Shown: in pieces, positions 9,247 through 18,403 of the stretch
How the letters are laid out: each line of letters begins with the position of its first letter
Numbering within the stretch: position 1 is the stretch's first letter
Origin: Halomonas sp.
Lineage (GTDB): Bacteria > Pseudomonadota > Gammaproteobacteria > Pseudomonadales > Halomonadaceae
NCBI RefSeq assembly: GCF_011050415.1
Contig: NZ_DRFS01000003.1
Coordinates: 186,001 to 250,000 of the forward strand
Length of the DNA stretch: 64,000 nt
Direction of reading: 5' to 3'
Position numbers and translations under genes: made by a program
The notes under the pieces: generated by a model
Told to the model about the DNA's origin: nothing
Database searches by the model: none
The model's input: the letters and a program-made list of their open reading frames with translations, nothing else

Positions 9247-9789
9247 TCACGATTCAGCCTCATCCGGTATCAGCGCCAGCAAGTCGGTGACCTCAATATC
9301 TGAACCAGCTTGGGAGAGCAGCGTGGTTACCTGCCCGCGGTGGTGGGTTTGGTGATTGAAGAAGTGAAAAAGCAGACTTGAGAAACTGCGGATGGCCGGA
9401 ACCCCTTTCATGTTGTGGTAACTCAGTACCGTCTCTAGGTCCTCATCTGTCAGCGCTGCGATCCAGTTGATAATCACGCTATCCAACCATTGACGATGCG
9501 CTTTTAGGCCCTCCAAATCATCAAACATCACTTGATCAAGGCGCTCAGGCATCGGCAACGCAACCATCACTGCAAGCGTTGCGGTTGAAGACGGATGGGT
9601 GGCAAAACGCTTAAGCCAAATAGTGTCTGCTACAACGATATGGTTGAGCGTGCCATAAATAGAGCCGAAATAGGCGCCTTTATCTGCCACAAGTTCAGCT
9701 GTACTCAGCTTGCTAGCGGCATCGTATACCTGGGCGTTCATCCACTCGTTATAAGCGGCCATTAGTTTTAAGTGTTGTTGAATTTTCAT
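9247..9789 (-). CDS. DinB-fold (DinB/YfiT superfamily) protein
   Basis: A 180-residue four-helix-bundle protein of the DinB/YfiT superfamily, which are putative metal-dependent enzymes (some are thiol transferases using bacillithiol or mycothiol). The metal-binding His pattern is visible: LNHIVVAD near residue 49 and FNHQTHHRGQVTTLL near residue 140. These motifs and the length are typical. The physiological role is unknown, and the DNA-damage induction of the namesake cannot be assumed. AAGGAAAGG lies upstream of the ATG. A SDR gene precedes it on the same strand 70 bases away. Confidence 0.85.
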   Translation of the reverse strand: MKIQQHLKLMAAYNEWMNAQVYDAASKLSTAELVADKGAYFGSIYGTLNHIVVADTIWLKRFATHPSSTATLAVMVALPMPERLDQVMFDDLEGLKAHRQWLDSVIINWIAALTDEDLETVLSYHNMKGVPAIRSFSSLLFHFFNHQTHHRGQVTTLLSQAGSDIEVTDLLALIPDEAES

Positions 9790-9859
9790 AAGTGCAAAGA
9801 CCTTTCCTTGTCAAAAACAGCATCCCTATAGAACGCCTGGAATATACTGGATAGCGACG

Positions 9860-10591
9860 TTATCGCCCCCCAGCTACATCAATAAACGACCCGGTAACGT
9901 ATGAAGCCTCATCCGAAAGCAACCAAGCGATGGTATTTGCCACTTCCTCTGCGGTACCGCCACGTTGCATGGGAATTTGTGGTGCCAGGCGATCCACTCG
10001 CCCAGGCTCACCACCATCGGCATGCATATCAGTGTAGATAAAACCGGGACGAACCGCGTTAACACGAATCCCCAAAGCGGCCACTTCGCGCGACAGCCCT
10101 TTGGTCAGGGTATCCATAGCCCCTTTCGATGCAGCGTAATCCACATACTCAAACGGCGAGCCTGTTTGGGAGGCAAGTGATGAAACATTAACGATGACGC
10201 CACCTGATTTGAAGCGTCTTACAGCTTCTCTCGAGCATAGAAAACAGCTAACCACGTTGCTATTAAGTACTTGATTGAAACGTTCAAGGTCGATATCAAC
10301 CAGTTTAGATTGAGTAAACAGAACGCCTGCATTGTTGACCAAATGCGTCACAGGGCCAAAGTGCGCTTCTGTTGCATCAAATAGATGGATCACCTCAGTT
10401 TCACTGCTAACGTCCGCTTGGTGAGCAAACGCTCGACCGCCAGCATGGGTAATACAATCAACCACATCATCCGCCCGTGCGCTATTAGCAAGATAGTTGA
10501 CGCACACCGCATAGCCTTTAGCCGCCAGTAATTTTGCAGTCGCGGCTCCGATACCTCGGCCTCCCCCGGTCACGATAACCACTTTCGACAT
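9860..10591 (-). CDS. Short-chain dehydrogenase/reductase (SDR), FabG-like
   Basis: A 243-residue Rossmann-fold NAD(P)-dependent oxidoreductase. The cofactor motif TGGGRGIG is at residues 8-15, NNAG at 86-89, a Ser in VSSLAS near 138, and the catalytic Tyr152/Lys156 in YAASK. The PGFIYTDMHADGGEPGR segment and the ending VTGSFIDVAGGR are close to the YgfF/glucose-1-dehydrogenase-like subgroup. The substrate is unknown; being away from fatty-acid synthesis genes, it is unlikely to be the essential FabG. Strong GGGGGG ribosome site before the ATG. Likely first gene of a loose minus-strand group with the DinB-fold and LysE-type genes. Confidence 0.9.
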   Translation of the reverse strand: MSKVVIVTGGGRGIGAATAKLLAAKGYAVCVNYLANSARADDVVDCITHAGGRAFAHQADVSSETEVIHLFDATEAHFGPVTHLVNNAGVLFTQSKLVDIDLERFNQVLNSNVVSCFLCSREAVRRFKSGGVIVNVSSLASQTGSPFEYVDYAASKGAMDTLTKGLSREVAALGIRVNAVRPGFIYTDMHADGGEPGRVDRLAPQIPMQRGGTAEEVANTIAWLLSDEASYVTGSFIDVAGGR

Positions 10592-10760
10592 ATCCCCCCC
10601 TTCGATGCTTTGGTAACAAACCTAATCATCAGATTAACCCTGCGGCCGTTACTTGGGTAGCTTCCCTTTTACCATCGGCAGGCGTTGCCATTGACGCACT
10701 ATTGATTTCTTTCGCTCACACAACTACTGTATATAAAATCATGCAAAAAGAGGTGGACCT

Positions 10761-11843
10761 ATGGCATCTCTTGGCCAATCAGACCAACCAACGGTTTATA
10801 AGGGCCGCGGAGCTACCTACGATCCGCACAATCGTTTTGCGCCTACCCGTAGCGAGTCGGAAGACGACGGTTGGTGGCGGGAGGAAACATCCACCACTAT
10901 CGCCACAGAAGTGCGTGAGGAAGTCAGCAAAAGCGCGCTCTCCTGGAACAAGTCGCCAGATTTACCCTTTGATCGCTCGTTGAATCCCTATCGCGGTTGT
11001 GAACATGGCTGCGTTTACTGCTATGCACGACCTTCACACGCCTATTGGGATTTATCGCCGGGGTTGGACTTTGAAACTAAGCTGATCGCTCGTAGTGGTT
11101 TAGTTGAACGGTTAACGGAAGAGTTGTGCCATCCGAACTATGTCTGTCGGCCGATTAACCTTTCTGGCAATACCGACTGCTACCAACCGCTTGAAGCCAC
11201 ACACCAAACTACCCGTCGGATACTGGAGCTACTGCTGGCTTGCCGCCACCCCGTCACGATTGTGACTAAAAGTACCCTGGTGCTGCGGGACTTAGAGCTG
11301 CTGTCAGAAATGGCCGAGCACCGTTTGGTCCGCGTATTTGTGAGCTTAACCAGCCTGGATGCCAATCTAAAGCGCACCCTAGAGCCACGCGCAGCATCGC
11401 CTCAAGCGCGCTTACGGGCGATTCGCGAACTGAATACCGCTGGCATTCCGGTGGGCACGCTGATTTCGCCAGTAATCCCCGGGCTAACCGATCATGAAAT
11501 CGAAAGGCTTTTGGAAGCGGCCAGCCGCGCGGGCGCCCGCACCGCTGCTTGGATGCTGCTGCGCTTACCTTATGAAGTCGCGCCGCTATTCGAAGCGTGG
11601 CTAGAAGCACACTACCCAGAGCGCGCCGCTAAAGTGATGAGCTTAATGCGCCAGTGTCGCGGCGGTAAGGCTTACGACGCCAAATTCGGTAAGCGCTTTC
11701 GCGGTGAAGGGGTATTTGCGGATTTGATCGCACAACGTTTCGTCCGGGCCAGCCGCCAGTGGAACATGCAGGATCGTACCGAGCAGGGCTTAAATACGCG
11801 AGATTTTAGACCACCACGCGCGCAGGGGGATTTATTCATTTAA
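10761..11843 (+). CDS. Radical SAM protein, SplB-like PA0069 family
   Basis: A 360-residue radical SAM protein. Three Cys in the order CxxxCxxC, at residues 80, 84 and 87 (NPYRGCEHGCVYCYARP), should bind the 4Fe-4S cluster that cleaves S-adenosylmethionine. The family (PA0069/Rv2578c-like, related to spore photoproduct lyase) is widespread in bacteria without an established substrate. The downstream LSGNTDCYQPLE and TKSTLVLRDLELL stretches are characteristic of it. AGAGGT lies before the ATG. A small winged-helix protein follows 40 bases later and could be co-transcribed. Confidence 0.88.
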   Translation: MASLGQSDQPTVYKGRGATYDPHNRFAPTRSESEDDGWWREETSTTIATEVREEVSKSALSWNKSPDLPFDRSLNPYRGCEHGCVYCYARPSHAYWDLSPGLDFETKLIARSGLVERLTEELCHPNYVCRPINLSGNTDCYQPLEATHQTTRRILELLLACRHPVTIVTKSTLVLRDLELLSEMAEHRLVRVFVSLTSLDANLKRTLEPRAASPQARLRAIRELNTAGIPVGTLISPVIPGLTDHEIERLLEAASRAGARTAAWMLLRLPYEVAPLFEAWLEAHYPERAAKVMSLMRQCRGGKAYDAKFGKRFRGEGVFADLIAQRFVRASRQWNMQDRTEQGLNTRDFRPPRAQGDLFI

Positions 11844-11883
11844 GCTATGAAGAACATTGATAAGCCTGCTCCAAGGAAACTGA

Positions 11884-12180
11884 ATGCCCGGTCTTAGCAA
11901 AACAAAATCGAGTTTTTATCGCCGCTTATATGTAGCGCATTTGATTGAGCAAGGGGTGGCTAGCGTACCCATGCTGATGGAAGCCACCGGCATGCCGAGG
12001 CGAACCGCACAAGACACGATTGCCTCTCTAGCTGAGCTGGATATCGAGTGCGTATTTACGAAAGACGAAGGCGAGCGCCATAACATTGGCCGTTACCAGA
12101 TACGCGACTGGGGCGCGATAGACCCCCGCTGGGTGGCACAACACGCTGAAGGGCTCAAAAAGGCGTTAGGCTATCTTTGA
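11884..12180 (+). CDS. Small winged helix-turn-helix protein (YfeC/HTH_43-like)
   Basis: A 98-residue, basic DNA-binding-like protein. An N-terminal Arg/Lys-rich segment (SKTKSSFYRRLYVAHLI) is followed by a helix-turn-helix, MLMEATGMPRRTAQDTIASL, and a wing segment with ERHNIGRYQIRDWG. This is the pattern of the HTH_43 group of conserved uncharacterised proteins. AAGGAAACTGA precedes the ATG. Its distance to the radical SAM gene is short, and the two may form an operon. It converges with the copper ATPase, whose end is 23 bases away, without a visible terminator hairpin. Target genes are unknown. Confidence 0.75.
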   Translation: MPGLSKTKSSFYRRLYVAHLIEQGVASVPMLMEATGMPRRTAQDTIASLAELDIECVFTKDEGERHNIGRYQIRDWGAIDPRWVAQHAEGLKKALGYL

Positions 12181-12203
12181 TGAGACCGATTTAAACCGAC
12201 CAA

Positions 12204-14405
12204 TTAAGCACCTTCATCCGGTTCTGCCCACGCCAGGCGCGCGGCATTGAGAGTAACACTGAGCGAACTTGCCGCCATGGCAAGCACGGCTACTAGCGGC
12301 GGTATGACCATCAGCACCACTAGCCCAAGTGCCAGGGTGTTATAGAGCGCCGAAAAGAACAGGTTTTGAACCATAATACGTCGGGTACGCTTGGCAACGC
12401 TAAGTAGCTTCACAACACCGCCAATCCCCGGTTTCATTAGCTGCGCCGAAGCCCCTTCACGGGCGGCCTCACTAGCGCTTAGCGGTGCAATACCCACGTC
12501 GGACGCCGCCAGACTCAAGGTGTCATTTAAACCATCTCCCACGTATAGCGTTGGCGATGGCAGCCCTTGTAGTAGCCGCGCTTTAGCTTCAGGTGAACGC
12601 TGAGCGTAGCAAGCCTCCCGCGCAAGACCGACACGCTCACCTAACCAACTCACCGCACCCTGCCGGTCACCGCTAATCATCGCCACCACATACCCTGAAG
12701 CGATAAGGCGTTTAACGCTGGACTCAGCATCGCTCACCGGTTGATCGGTGAGATAGAGCGTCGCTAACCAGCCCGCCTCATCGGCCACCATCACTTGCGA
12801 AGCAAAGGCTAGAGTGGCGTCCTGCGCATTGGAAGGAAGTTCAATGCGCTGACGAGCAAGCCAGTTCGCACTACCTAGGGTTAACCATTCACCGCTACTT
12901 AATCGTACACGGCGCCCCTCCCCAGGTGATTCGTTTACTTCTATACACTGCTCAGGATGTTGGCCAGCGTGATTACTCGACCAGCGCGCTAACGCTTGTG
13001 CGAGCGGGTGTTCGCTTCCCGCTACGGCGGCACTGAGTTTGGGTTGTAAAACGGTTAGATCAACTCCCTGCCGCACCTGCCAGTGAAGCACGGTATGGCT
13101 ACCGGTGGTTAAGGTACCCGTTTTATCCAGCGCGACTGAGCGAATACGCGCCAGGGTTTCAAGGGCAGCTGGGTCGCGCAGTGCAATACCCTGCTGCATC
13201 GCCTGACCACTCCCCGCAAGGCTTGCCAGCGGTACCGCAAGCCCCACGGCGCAGGGGCATGCCACCACTAACACCGAAAGTGCGCGCACAAAGGCATCTT
13301 CCCACCCCACCCCGAATAACAACGCCGCGGGCAGCGTCACCAGCGCAAGGAGGAGTGCTAAGGGACTTAACCAAGCGGCAAAGCGATCAGCGAGCTTCTG
13401 GAGCTCGCCTTTTTTAGCTTGATAACGGCGCATTTCATCGCACAGCTTATCCAACCGGCGCTTACCTACTCCCGCGCTTACACGCATCACTAAAGGCGTA
13501 ACGCCGAGATAGCGGCAGCCAGCGTATACGGTCTGCCCTGCATTAAAGTGCCGCGGTAGGCTTTCACCGGTCAGTGAGGCGGTGTCGATCCACCCTGGGG
13601 CTTCAAGGATTCCATCGAGGGCCACCAGCTCACCGGGCGCTAGCTCCACGCGCATCCCCGTGTGCACTTCAGCTACAGGCCGCGATAGCCAGGCTTCTTC
13701 TTGCCAAGCCGTTATGTTCACGTCAGGCAGTGCCAGGGCATCCAGTGCTTTTAGTCCACGGTGGCGACAGAGTGTTTCCACCAACCGTCCTACCAACAAA
13801 AGCACAATCAACATGACGGCCGTATCGAAATACACTTCAGACGAGCCGCGCCAGAGAAGCCCAAATGAAACTATCACCGCTCCAATAACGCCAAGACTGA
13901 CCAATACATCCATACCTGGACGTTTTGCCAGCAGGGTGCGCCATCCGGCACGATAAAAAGGCACACCAGAGAACAGCACCACGGGAAGTGAAAACGCTCC
14001 TGATACCCACGCCACTACTAGCTCGACCTGCTCACTAGGCAGTGCACCTGCGTAAATTAGTAGTGAAGCCAGCATGGTCCACATGCCAAATAGCGATCCG
14101 ACCATCAGCCGAAGCGTTAAGTAGCGGCTCTCCTCGTCTAATCGCGCATGGGCGTCTGCCACCGGCTCGAGCTCAGTCAGCCGATAGCCCAGGCGTTTTA
14201 CTTTTGGGGCAAGGGTTGCTAGTTGCGTGACCTCGACTGTGCCGTTGATAAAGAGGGTTGCGCTTGGATAGTGCACGCTAACATCACGCACACCATCAAG
14301 GCGTTTGAGGGAGCCCTCCACGGCAAGAGCGCAACTGGTACACCACATGCCTTGGAGGGTATAGAGCTGTTCTACCTCGCTGTGAAACGTCGTGCTTAAA
14401 GGCAA
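12204..14405 (-). CDS. Copper-type P1B ATPase (CcoI/FixI-like), probably for oxidase assembly
   Basis: A 733-residue heavy-metal pump. An N-terminal HMA domain carries the metal-binding GMWCTSC motif, followed by about eight membrane helices. The TGES-type actuator motif (SLTGESLPR), the CPC metal site in VACPCAVGLA (about residue 380), the phosphorylated Asp in DKTGTLT (about 425) and GDGLNDT in the hinge are all present. It is the last gene after ctaC-ctaD and a small membrane protein, so it probably delivers copper for CuA/CuB rather than serving resistance (inference). The only workable start before the HMA domain is TTG at 14403-14405. It overlaps the end of the preceding gene by ten bases and implies translational coupling. 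Confidence 0.92.
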   Translation of the reverse strand: MPLSTTFHSEVEQLYTLQGMWCTSCALAVEGSLKRLDGVRDVSVHYPSATLFINGTVEVTQLATLAPKVKRLGYRLTELEPVADAHARLDEESRYLTLRLMVGSLFGMWTMLASLLIYAGALPSEQVELVVAWVSGAFSLPVVLFSGVPFYRAGWRTLLAKRPGMDVLVSLGVIGAVIVSFGLLWRGSSEVYFDTAVMLIVLLLVGRLVETLCRHRGLKALDALALPDVNITAWQEEAWLSRPVAEVHTGMRVELAPGELVALDGILEAPGWIDTASLTGESLPRHFNAGQTVYAGCRYLGVTPLVMRVSAGVGKRRLDKLCDEMRRYQAKKGELQKLADRFAAWLSPLALLLALVTLPAALLFGVGWEDAFVRALSVLVVACPCAVGLAVPLASLAGSGQAMQQGIALRDPAALETLARIRSVALDKTGTLTTGSHTVLHWQVRQGVDLTVLQPKLSAAVAGSEHPLAQALARWSSNHAGQHPEQCIEVNESPGEGRRVRLSSGEWLTLGSANWLARQRIELPSNAQDATLAFASQVMVADEAGWLATLYLTDQPVSDAESSVKRLIASGYVVAMISGDRQGAVSWLGERVGLAREACYAQRSPEAKARLLQGLPSPTLYVGDGLNDTLSLAASDVGIAPLSASEAAREGASAQLMKPGIGGVVKLLSVAKRTRRIMVQNLFFSALYNTLALGLVVLMVIPPLVAVLAMAASSLSVTLNAARLAWAEPDEGA

Positions 14406-14752
14406 GGCGGAATGCCGATAATAGGCAGCGCCGCGAATAGTACACCGAGCGCTGAAAACAGATATAGCCCAGCGGAAACCGCTGCATTAAAGCGCAGGCG
14501 CCCTTCATGACGTTTTGCTTCGCGGCAACAACCCAAGGTTAACGCTGCTAATAACGCAATGGATACAATACTAACTAACAGAAGCATGGCGTTAACCAGG
14601 GTAAAAACACCCTGTTCGGGGGCAGGCGGTGCCACTGCACAGGCCACCGCATGGCCGCCATACACGGCGATAAACCAGATACACCAAAGGGTTAAACCAA
14701 TTACGAAATGCAATGGATGGGTTAAGTGCAAGCGCTGTATGGTGGACGTCAT
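14396..14752 (-). CDS. Small membrane protein of unknown function in the oxidase operon
   Basis: A 118-residue protein with three likely membrane helices (about residues 15-33, 47-70, 90-112) and a Cys-containing loop (LGCCREAKRHEG). I do not recognise the family. It lies four bases after ctaD with GGGAG before its ATG, and its 3' end overlaps the start of the copper ATPase, so it is an integral part of the operon. By position it could be an accessory or assembly subunit of the oxidase. The length and helix count do not match Cox11/CtaG, a classical SCO protein, or subunit IV as I know them. Confidence 0.8.
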   Translation of the reverse strand: MTSTIQRLHLTHPLHFVIGLTLWCIWFIAVYGGHAVACAVAPPAPEQGVFTLVNAMLLLVSIVSIALLAALTLGCCREAKRHEGRLRFNAAVSAGLYLFSALGVLFAALPIIGIPPCL

Positions 14753-14756
14753 CAGC

Positions 14757-17300
14757 TTAGCTCCCTATTACGCGGGGCAGTACCGCAAGCGCACCCACAA
14801 TAATCCAGAATACCACTACGTTATAACGCCATAGCTGGGCCACCACCGCTGGCTCGAAAGGTGCATGAGCGCCCACATAGCCATAACCCACCCGCAAGCC
14901 CTGCATGAGGGCGAGAATAGCGCCTAAACCACCGTGTAGCAGTACATATATTAGCCCGACCATCATGATCGCATCATGGGCTGTTTCAGTGACTGCCAAG
15001 TCTGCACTTAGCAATACCCATACGGTAATCGCCACTTGAATAAAGCCCAGGGCACTAATGCTATACATGCCCATGGCTAGCCCCTCATCGCGTTTTTGGC
15101 GCAAGCCGCGCACACACTTTTCCAATATCCCAGCGCCACAGGTGAGCGACAAACCCGCTACGATAAGGGCGATCAGTGATAGCGGCGAGGTCTCGGGCAT
15201 CCTCCATTCCGGCGATACCGTCCACAGGTAGAACCAGCCAAATAGGTAAGACATGAAAAATGAGCCATTGGCGAGCATGGTGATCGACATCGCCCATAAA
15301 CCGGGGCCATCCATGGTGCGCGAGTGTAGCGGTGGGTCCCCTGGCGCGACCTCTGCATCAGGGGCAGCTTTAGGGTGCGCGCCGTTTTCCCATGACCAGC
15401 GCAACAGAAAGACCGCTGCCACAATCACCGCAATGCCCGCCAGCGGATAGATGCGTACCAGCAAGCTTATACACACCACTGCCAGCGCCATGGCTGCAAA
15501 CAGCGGCCACCAGGAGTTGCCGGGCAGGTGAATAATTTCACGCACCTTACCCGTTAAAGGGTCGGTACCCCACATTTCCCGTCGGCCATTCGTTGCCACT
15601 GGCAGGCCATGTTTACCCTCGGCCATGGTGCGTGGCAGATCCGGGTTGTCCCATAGCGGGTGCCGGGTATCTACTTTGGGCAGGCTGACAAAATTATAGG
15701 CGCTCGGCGGCATGCTGTTGGCCCACTCAAGGGTGTCGGCATTCCAGGGGTTATGCTTGGCGGGTTTGCCAAAACGGAAATGCAGCGCAATATCCAGCAA
15801 CACCATCGCAATACCCGCCGACATAACAAATCCACCCACTGAAGATATTAAGTTGAAAATATCCCAACCGGTGCCCTCTTCGTAGGTGTAGATACGCCGC
15901 GGCATACCCAGCAGGCCTGTCCAGTGCATGATCAGGAAAGTGGTATTAAAGCCGATAAAGGTGAGCCAAAAACCCCATTTGCCAATGGTCTCAGAAGGCA
16001 TACGCCCTGAAAACAGCGGCAACCAGTAATATAGCCCTGCAATCATTGGGAAGAACATGCCGCCCACTAATACATAATGCATGTGCGCCACCACAAAGTG
16101 GGTGTCGTGCACCTGCCAGTTAAATGGCACCAGTGCCAGCATGACCCCGGTCAAGCCACCACACACAAAGATGACCAAGAAACCTACGATCCACAGCATG
16201 GGCAGCTTCATTTTGGGCTTACCCAGCCACAGCGTAGCTAGCCAGACAAATACCTGAATAGCCGTCGGCACCGCCACCAACATACTGGCGGCAGAAAAGA
16301 ACGCCTGAGCCAGCTGCGGTATACCCACGGTAAACATGTGGTGAACCCATAAGCCAAAACTAATAAAGCCTGTCACGATAATGGCAAACACCACCCAGCC
16401 GTAGCCGACAAGCGGGCGGCCGGCAAACACCGGTATCAGCGTGGAAACGATACCCGCCGCTGGCAAGAAGATGATGTAAACCTCAGGGTGACCAAACAGC
16501 CAGAATAGGTGCTGCCACAGGATTGGGTCACCGCCACCGGCAATTTCAAAAAAAGGCATGCCTACCGCCCGCTCAAGTTCAAGCAAAATACTGCCTAAAA
16601 TTAACGGCGGAAAACCCACTACGATCATCAGTGCCATGGCGAGGATATACCACGCGAAAATCGGCATTTTGTGCAACGCCATCCCTTGTGTACGCGTGCG
16701 CAGTATCGAAACGACCAGCTCTACCCCGGCAGAAACCGCAGAGATTTCAACAAAAGTGATCCCCAACAGCCAGAAATCTGAGCCTAAATCAGGTGCGTAC
16801 TCGCTACTGCTAAGCGGCGTGTACATAAACCACCCGCTGGACGGTGCCATTTCAATGACCAGGCTAAACGTCAAAATGATGCCGCCAAACAGATAACACC
16901 AGTAGCCTAGCGATGTCAGCCTGGGGCAGACTAGGTCGCGGGCACCGATCATCTTGGGAATCATATAAATAGCTAGCCCTTCAAGCATCGGGATAGCAAA
17001 CAGGAACATCATCACCGTGCCGTGCATGGTGGTGACTTGGTTATAAATATCCGGCGACATGAAGTCTTGCCCGGGGAGCGCCAGCTGAGTGCGCACCAGC
17101 ATGGCTAGAATGCCGCCGATCAGGAAAAACACCATGCCGGTGATCATAAACCGCAGACCAAGGGTGGTGTGGTTAACGATGGTAAGTGCTTTCAAGCCCC
17201 GCGGGTTGCCCCAAATTTCATGCAGATCTTCGTGCAACCCCTGAGAGTCTTTGGGGTTCTGCGGGTCTTGGGGCGTTGCTTGGCGATTAATCGTCGTCAT
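14757..17300 (-). CDS. ctaD: Cytochrome c oxidase subunit I fused to a subunit III-like domain
   Basis: An 847-residue polytopic membrane protein, the haem a/a3-CuB catalytic core of an aa3-type oxidase that reduces oxygen and pumps protons. Subunit I features: TMHGTVMMFLF near the N-terminus, FGHPEVYIIFLP with the His-Tyr pair, HHMFTVGIP, and HDTHFVVAHMHYVL with haem ligands. Normal subunit I proteins are about 530-560 residues. Here about 190 more residues (from LHSRTMDGPGLWAMSITML onward) form further helices resembling subunit III. The ATG at 17300 was chosen because it overlaps the ctaC stop (ATGA) and has GGAGA upstream; an upstream TTG at 17321 is less likely. Confidence 0.93.
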   Translation of the reverse strand: MTTINRQATPQDPQNPKDSQGLHEDLHEIWGNPRGLKALTIVNHTTLGLRFMITGMVFFLIGGILAMLVRTQLALPGQDFMSPDIYNQVTTMHGTVMMFLFAIPMLEGLAIYMIPKMIGARDLVCPRLTSLGYWCYLFGGIILTFSLVIEMAPSSGWFMYTPLSSSEYAPDLGSDFWLLGITFVEISAVSAGVELVVSILRTRTQGMALHKMPIFAWYILAMALMIVVGFPPLILGSILLELERAVGMPFFEIAGGGDPILWQHLFWLFGHPEVYIIFLPAAGIVSTLIPVFAGRPLVGYGWVVFAIIVTGFISFGLWVHHMFTVGIPQLAQAFFSAASMLVAVPTAIQVFVWLATLWLGKPKMKLPMLWIVGFLVIFVCGGLTGVMLALVPFNWQVHDTHFVVAHMHYVLVGGMFFPMIAGLYYWLPLFSGRMPSETIGKWGFWLTFIGFNTTFLIMHWTGLLGMPRRIYTYEEGTGWDIFNLISSVGGFVMSAGIAMVLLDIALHFRFGKPAKHNPWNADTLEWANSMPPSAYNFVSLPKVDTRHPLWDNPDLPRTMAEGKHGLPVATNGRREMWGTDPLTGKVREIIHLPGNSWWPLFAAMALAVVCISLLVRIYPLAGIAVIVAAVFLLRWSWENGAHPKAAPDAEVAPGDPPLHSRTMDGPGLWAMSITMLANGSFFMSYLFGWFYLWTVSPEWRMPETSPLSLIALIVAGLSLTCGAGILEKCVRGLRQKRDEGLAMGMYSISALGFIQVAITVWVLLSADLAVTETAHDAIMMVGLIYVLLHGGLGAILALMQGLRVGYGYVGAHAPFEPAVVAQLWRYNVVVFWIIVGALAVLPRVIGS

Positions 17301-18367
17301 GGGGTCAAGGTCTCCAGCCAAGCACCCAGGGACTCCAAGGTGGCAGATTCAATATCATCGTGTGATGGCATTTTATTGCTGGGCTTAAGCGTTAGATGAT
17401 TATTAAGCCAATGATTAATAGCGCCCTGTTCCATGGCTAATACCCCGGCACCCAGACTCGTGCGGCTACCGAGATCGGAAAGATCTGGCCCCACTTCACC
17501 GGTAGAGAGACCCGCTACCCGGTGGCAGCTTGCGCAATGGGTCATAAATGCCTCCCTGGCAGGTTCATGCTGAGGGTCATTAACGGCTAATGCCGTCAAC
17601 TGATCCGTTTGTCGCTCAGCCAGCCAAGCGTCGTACTCTTCACGCTCAACCGCCTCTACGTAAAGATGCATATGGGCATGACCCACGCCACAAAACTCGG
17701 CGCACTGGGCGCCAAATACCGCAGGCTCGTCCGCTTCTAGACGGATTCTATTCACCCGACCAGGGATCATATCGATCTTGCCGCCCAGTCTAGGCACCCA
17801 GAAAGCGTGAATGACATCGGCACCGGATACATGAAAATCGACCGGCTCGCCAGCAGGCATAATGAGCTGATTGGAAGTGACTACTTCGCCCTCTTCCGCC
17901 CCTGGGTACCGCACTTCCCACCACCACTGGTGGCCGATAACCTCGATAACTTCCGGCGGCTCGCTCAGCGGTAGTGGCAACATGCGTTGCCCAACGGGCA
18001 CCCCGAAAGCTAATAGCGCGGTAATGCTTGCTACGGGAAGCAAAATCCCGCCACCAAGAATCCAGCGACGCGCAATACGCCTTTCTTCAGCTGGCGTGCG
18101 AGTAACGTGCTTTCGTTTGAATGCATATAGCCATAGCGCAGTGACAGCAATCAGAACGACCGTGCCAAAGGCCAGCATGATCCACCAGATCAACACAACG
18201 TCACGTGCAGCCGGGCCAGCAGGGTCTAAAATAGACCTATCACCCGCACAACCCGCCACAAAAAGCGTAGTGAAAACAGTCAATACTGCTGCAAGTTGGT
18301 TGACCCGCTGGCGGGTTAAGCGTTGAATACTCAGCGGGGCAGCATCTTGCTTGTCTCGTTCCCTCAT
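17297..18367 (-). CDS. ctaC: Cytochrome c oxidase subunit II with fused cytochrome c (caa3 type)
   Basis: A 356-residue lipoprotein-type subunit II. A signal with lipobox FVAGC (Cys40) is followed by two membrane helices (about 57-80 and 103-123) and a periplasmic cupredoxin domain with the CuA ligands His187, Cys222, Glu224, Cys226, His230 and Met233. A C-terminal cytochrome c has CASCH (278-282) and a candidate axial Met333 in NKMPSH. It accepts electrons from cytochrome c or other periplasmic donors and passes them to CtaD. The frame stays open far upstream, but that part is antisense to the DUF2231 gene. The ATG at 18367 with AAGGA/GGGAA upstream is the sensible start. First gene of the oxidase operon. 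Confidence 0.93.
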   Translation of the reverse strand: MRERDKQDAAPLSIQRLTRQRVNQLAAVLTVFTTLFVAGCAGDRSILDPAGPAARDVVLIWWIMLAFGTVVLIAVTALWLYAFKRKHVTRTPAEERRIARRWILGGGILLPVASITALLAFGVPVGQRMLPLPLSEPPEVIEVIGHQWWWEVRYPGAEEGEVVTSNQLIMPAGEPVDFHVSGADVIHAFWVPRLGGKIDMIPGRVNRIRLEADEPAVFGAQCAEFCGVGHAHMHLYVEAVEREEYDAWLAERQTDQLTALAVNDPQHEPAREAFMTHCASCHRVAGLSTGEVGPDLSDLGSRTSLGAGVLAMEQGAINHWLNNHLTLKPSNKMPSHDDIESATLESLGAWLETLTP

Positions 18368-18403
18368 TCCTTGATTCCCTTTTTCTGCCCACAGGAAGTG
18401 ACC

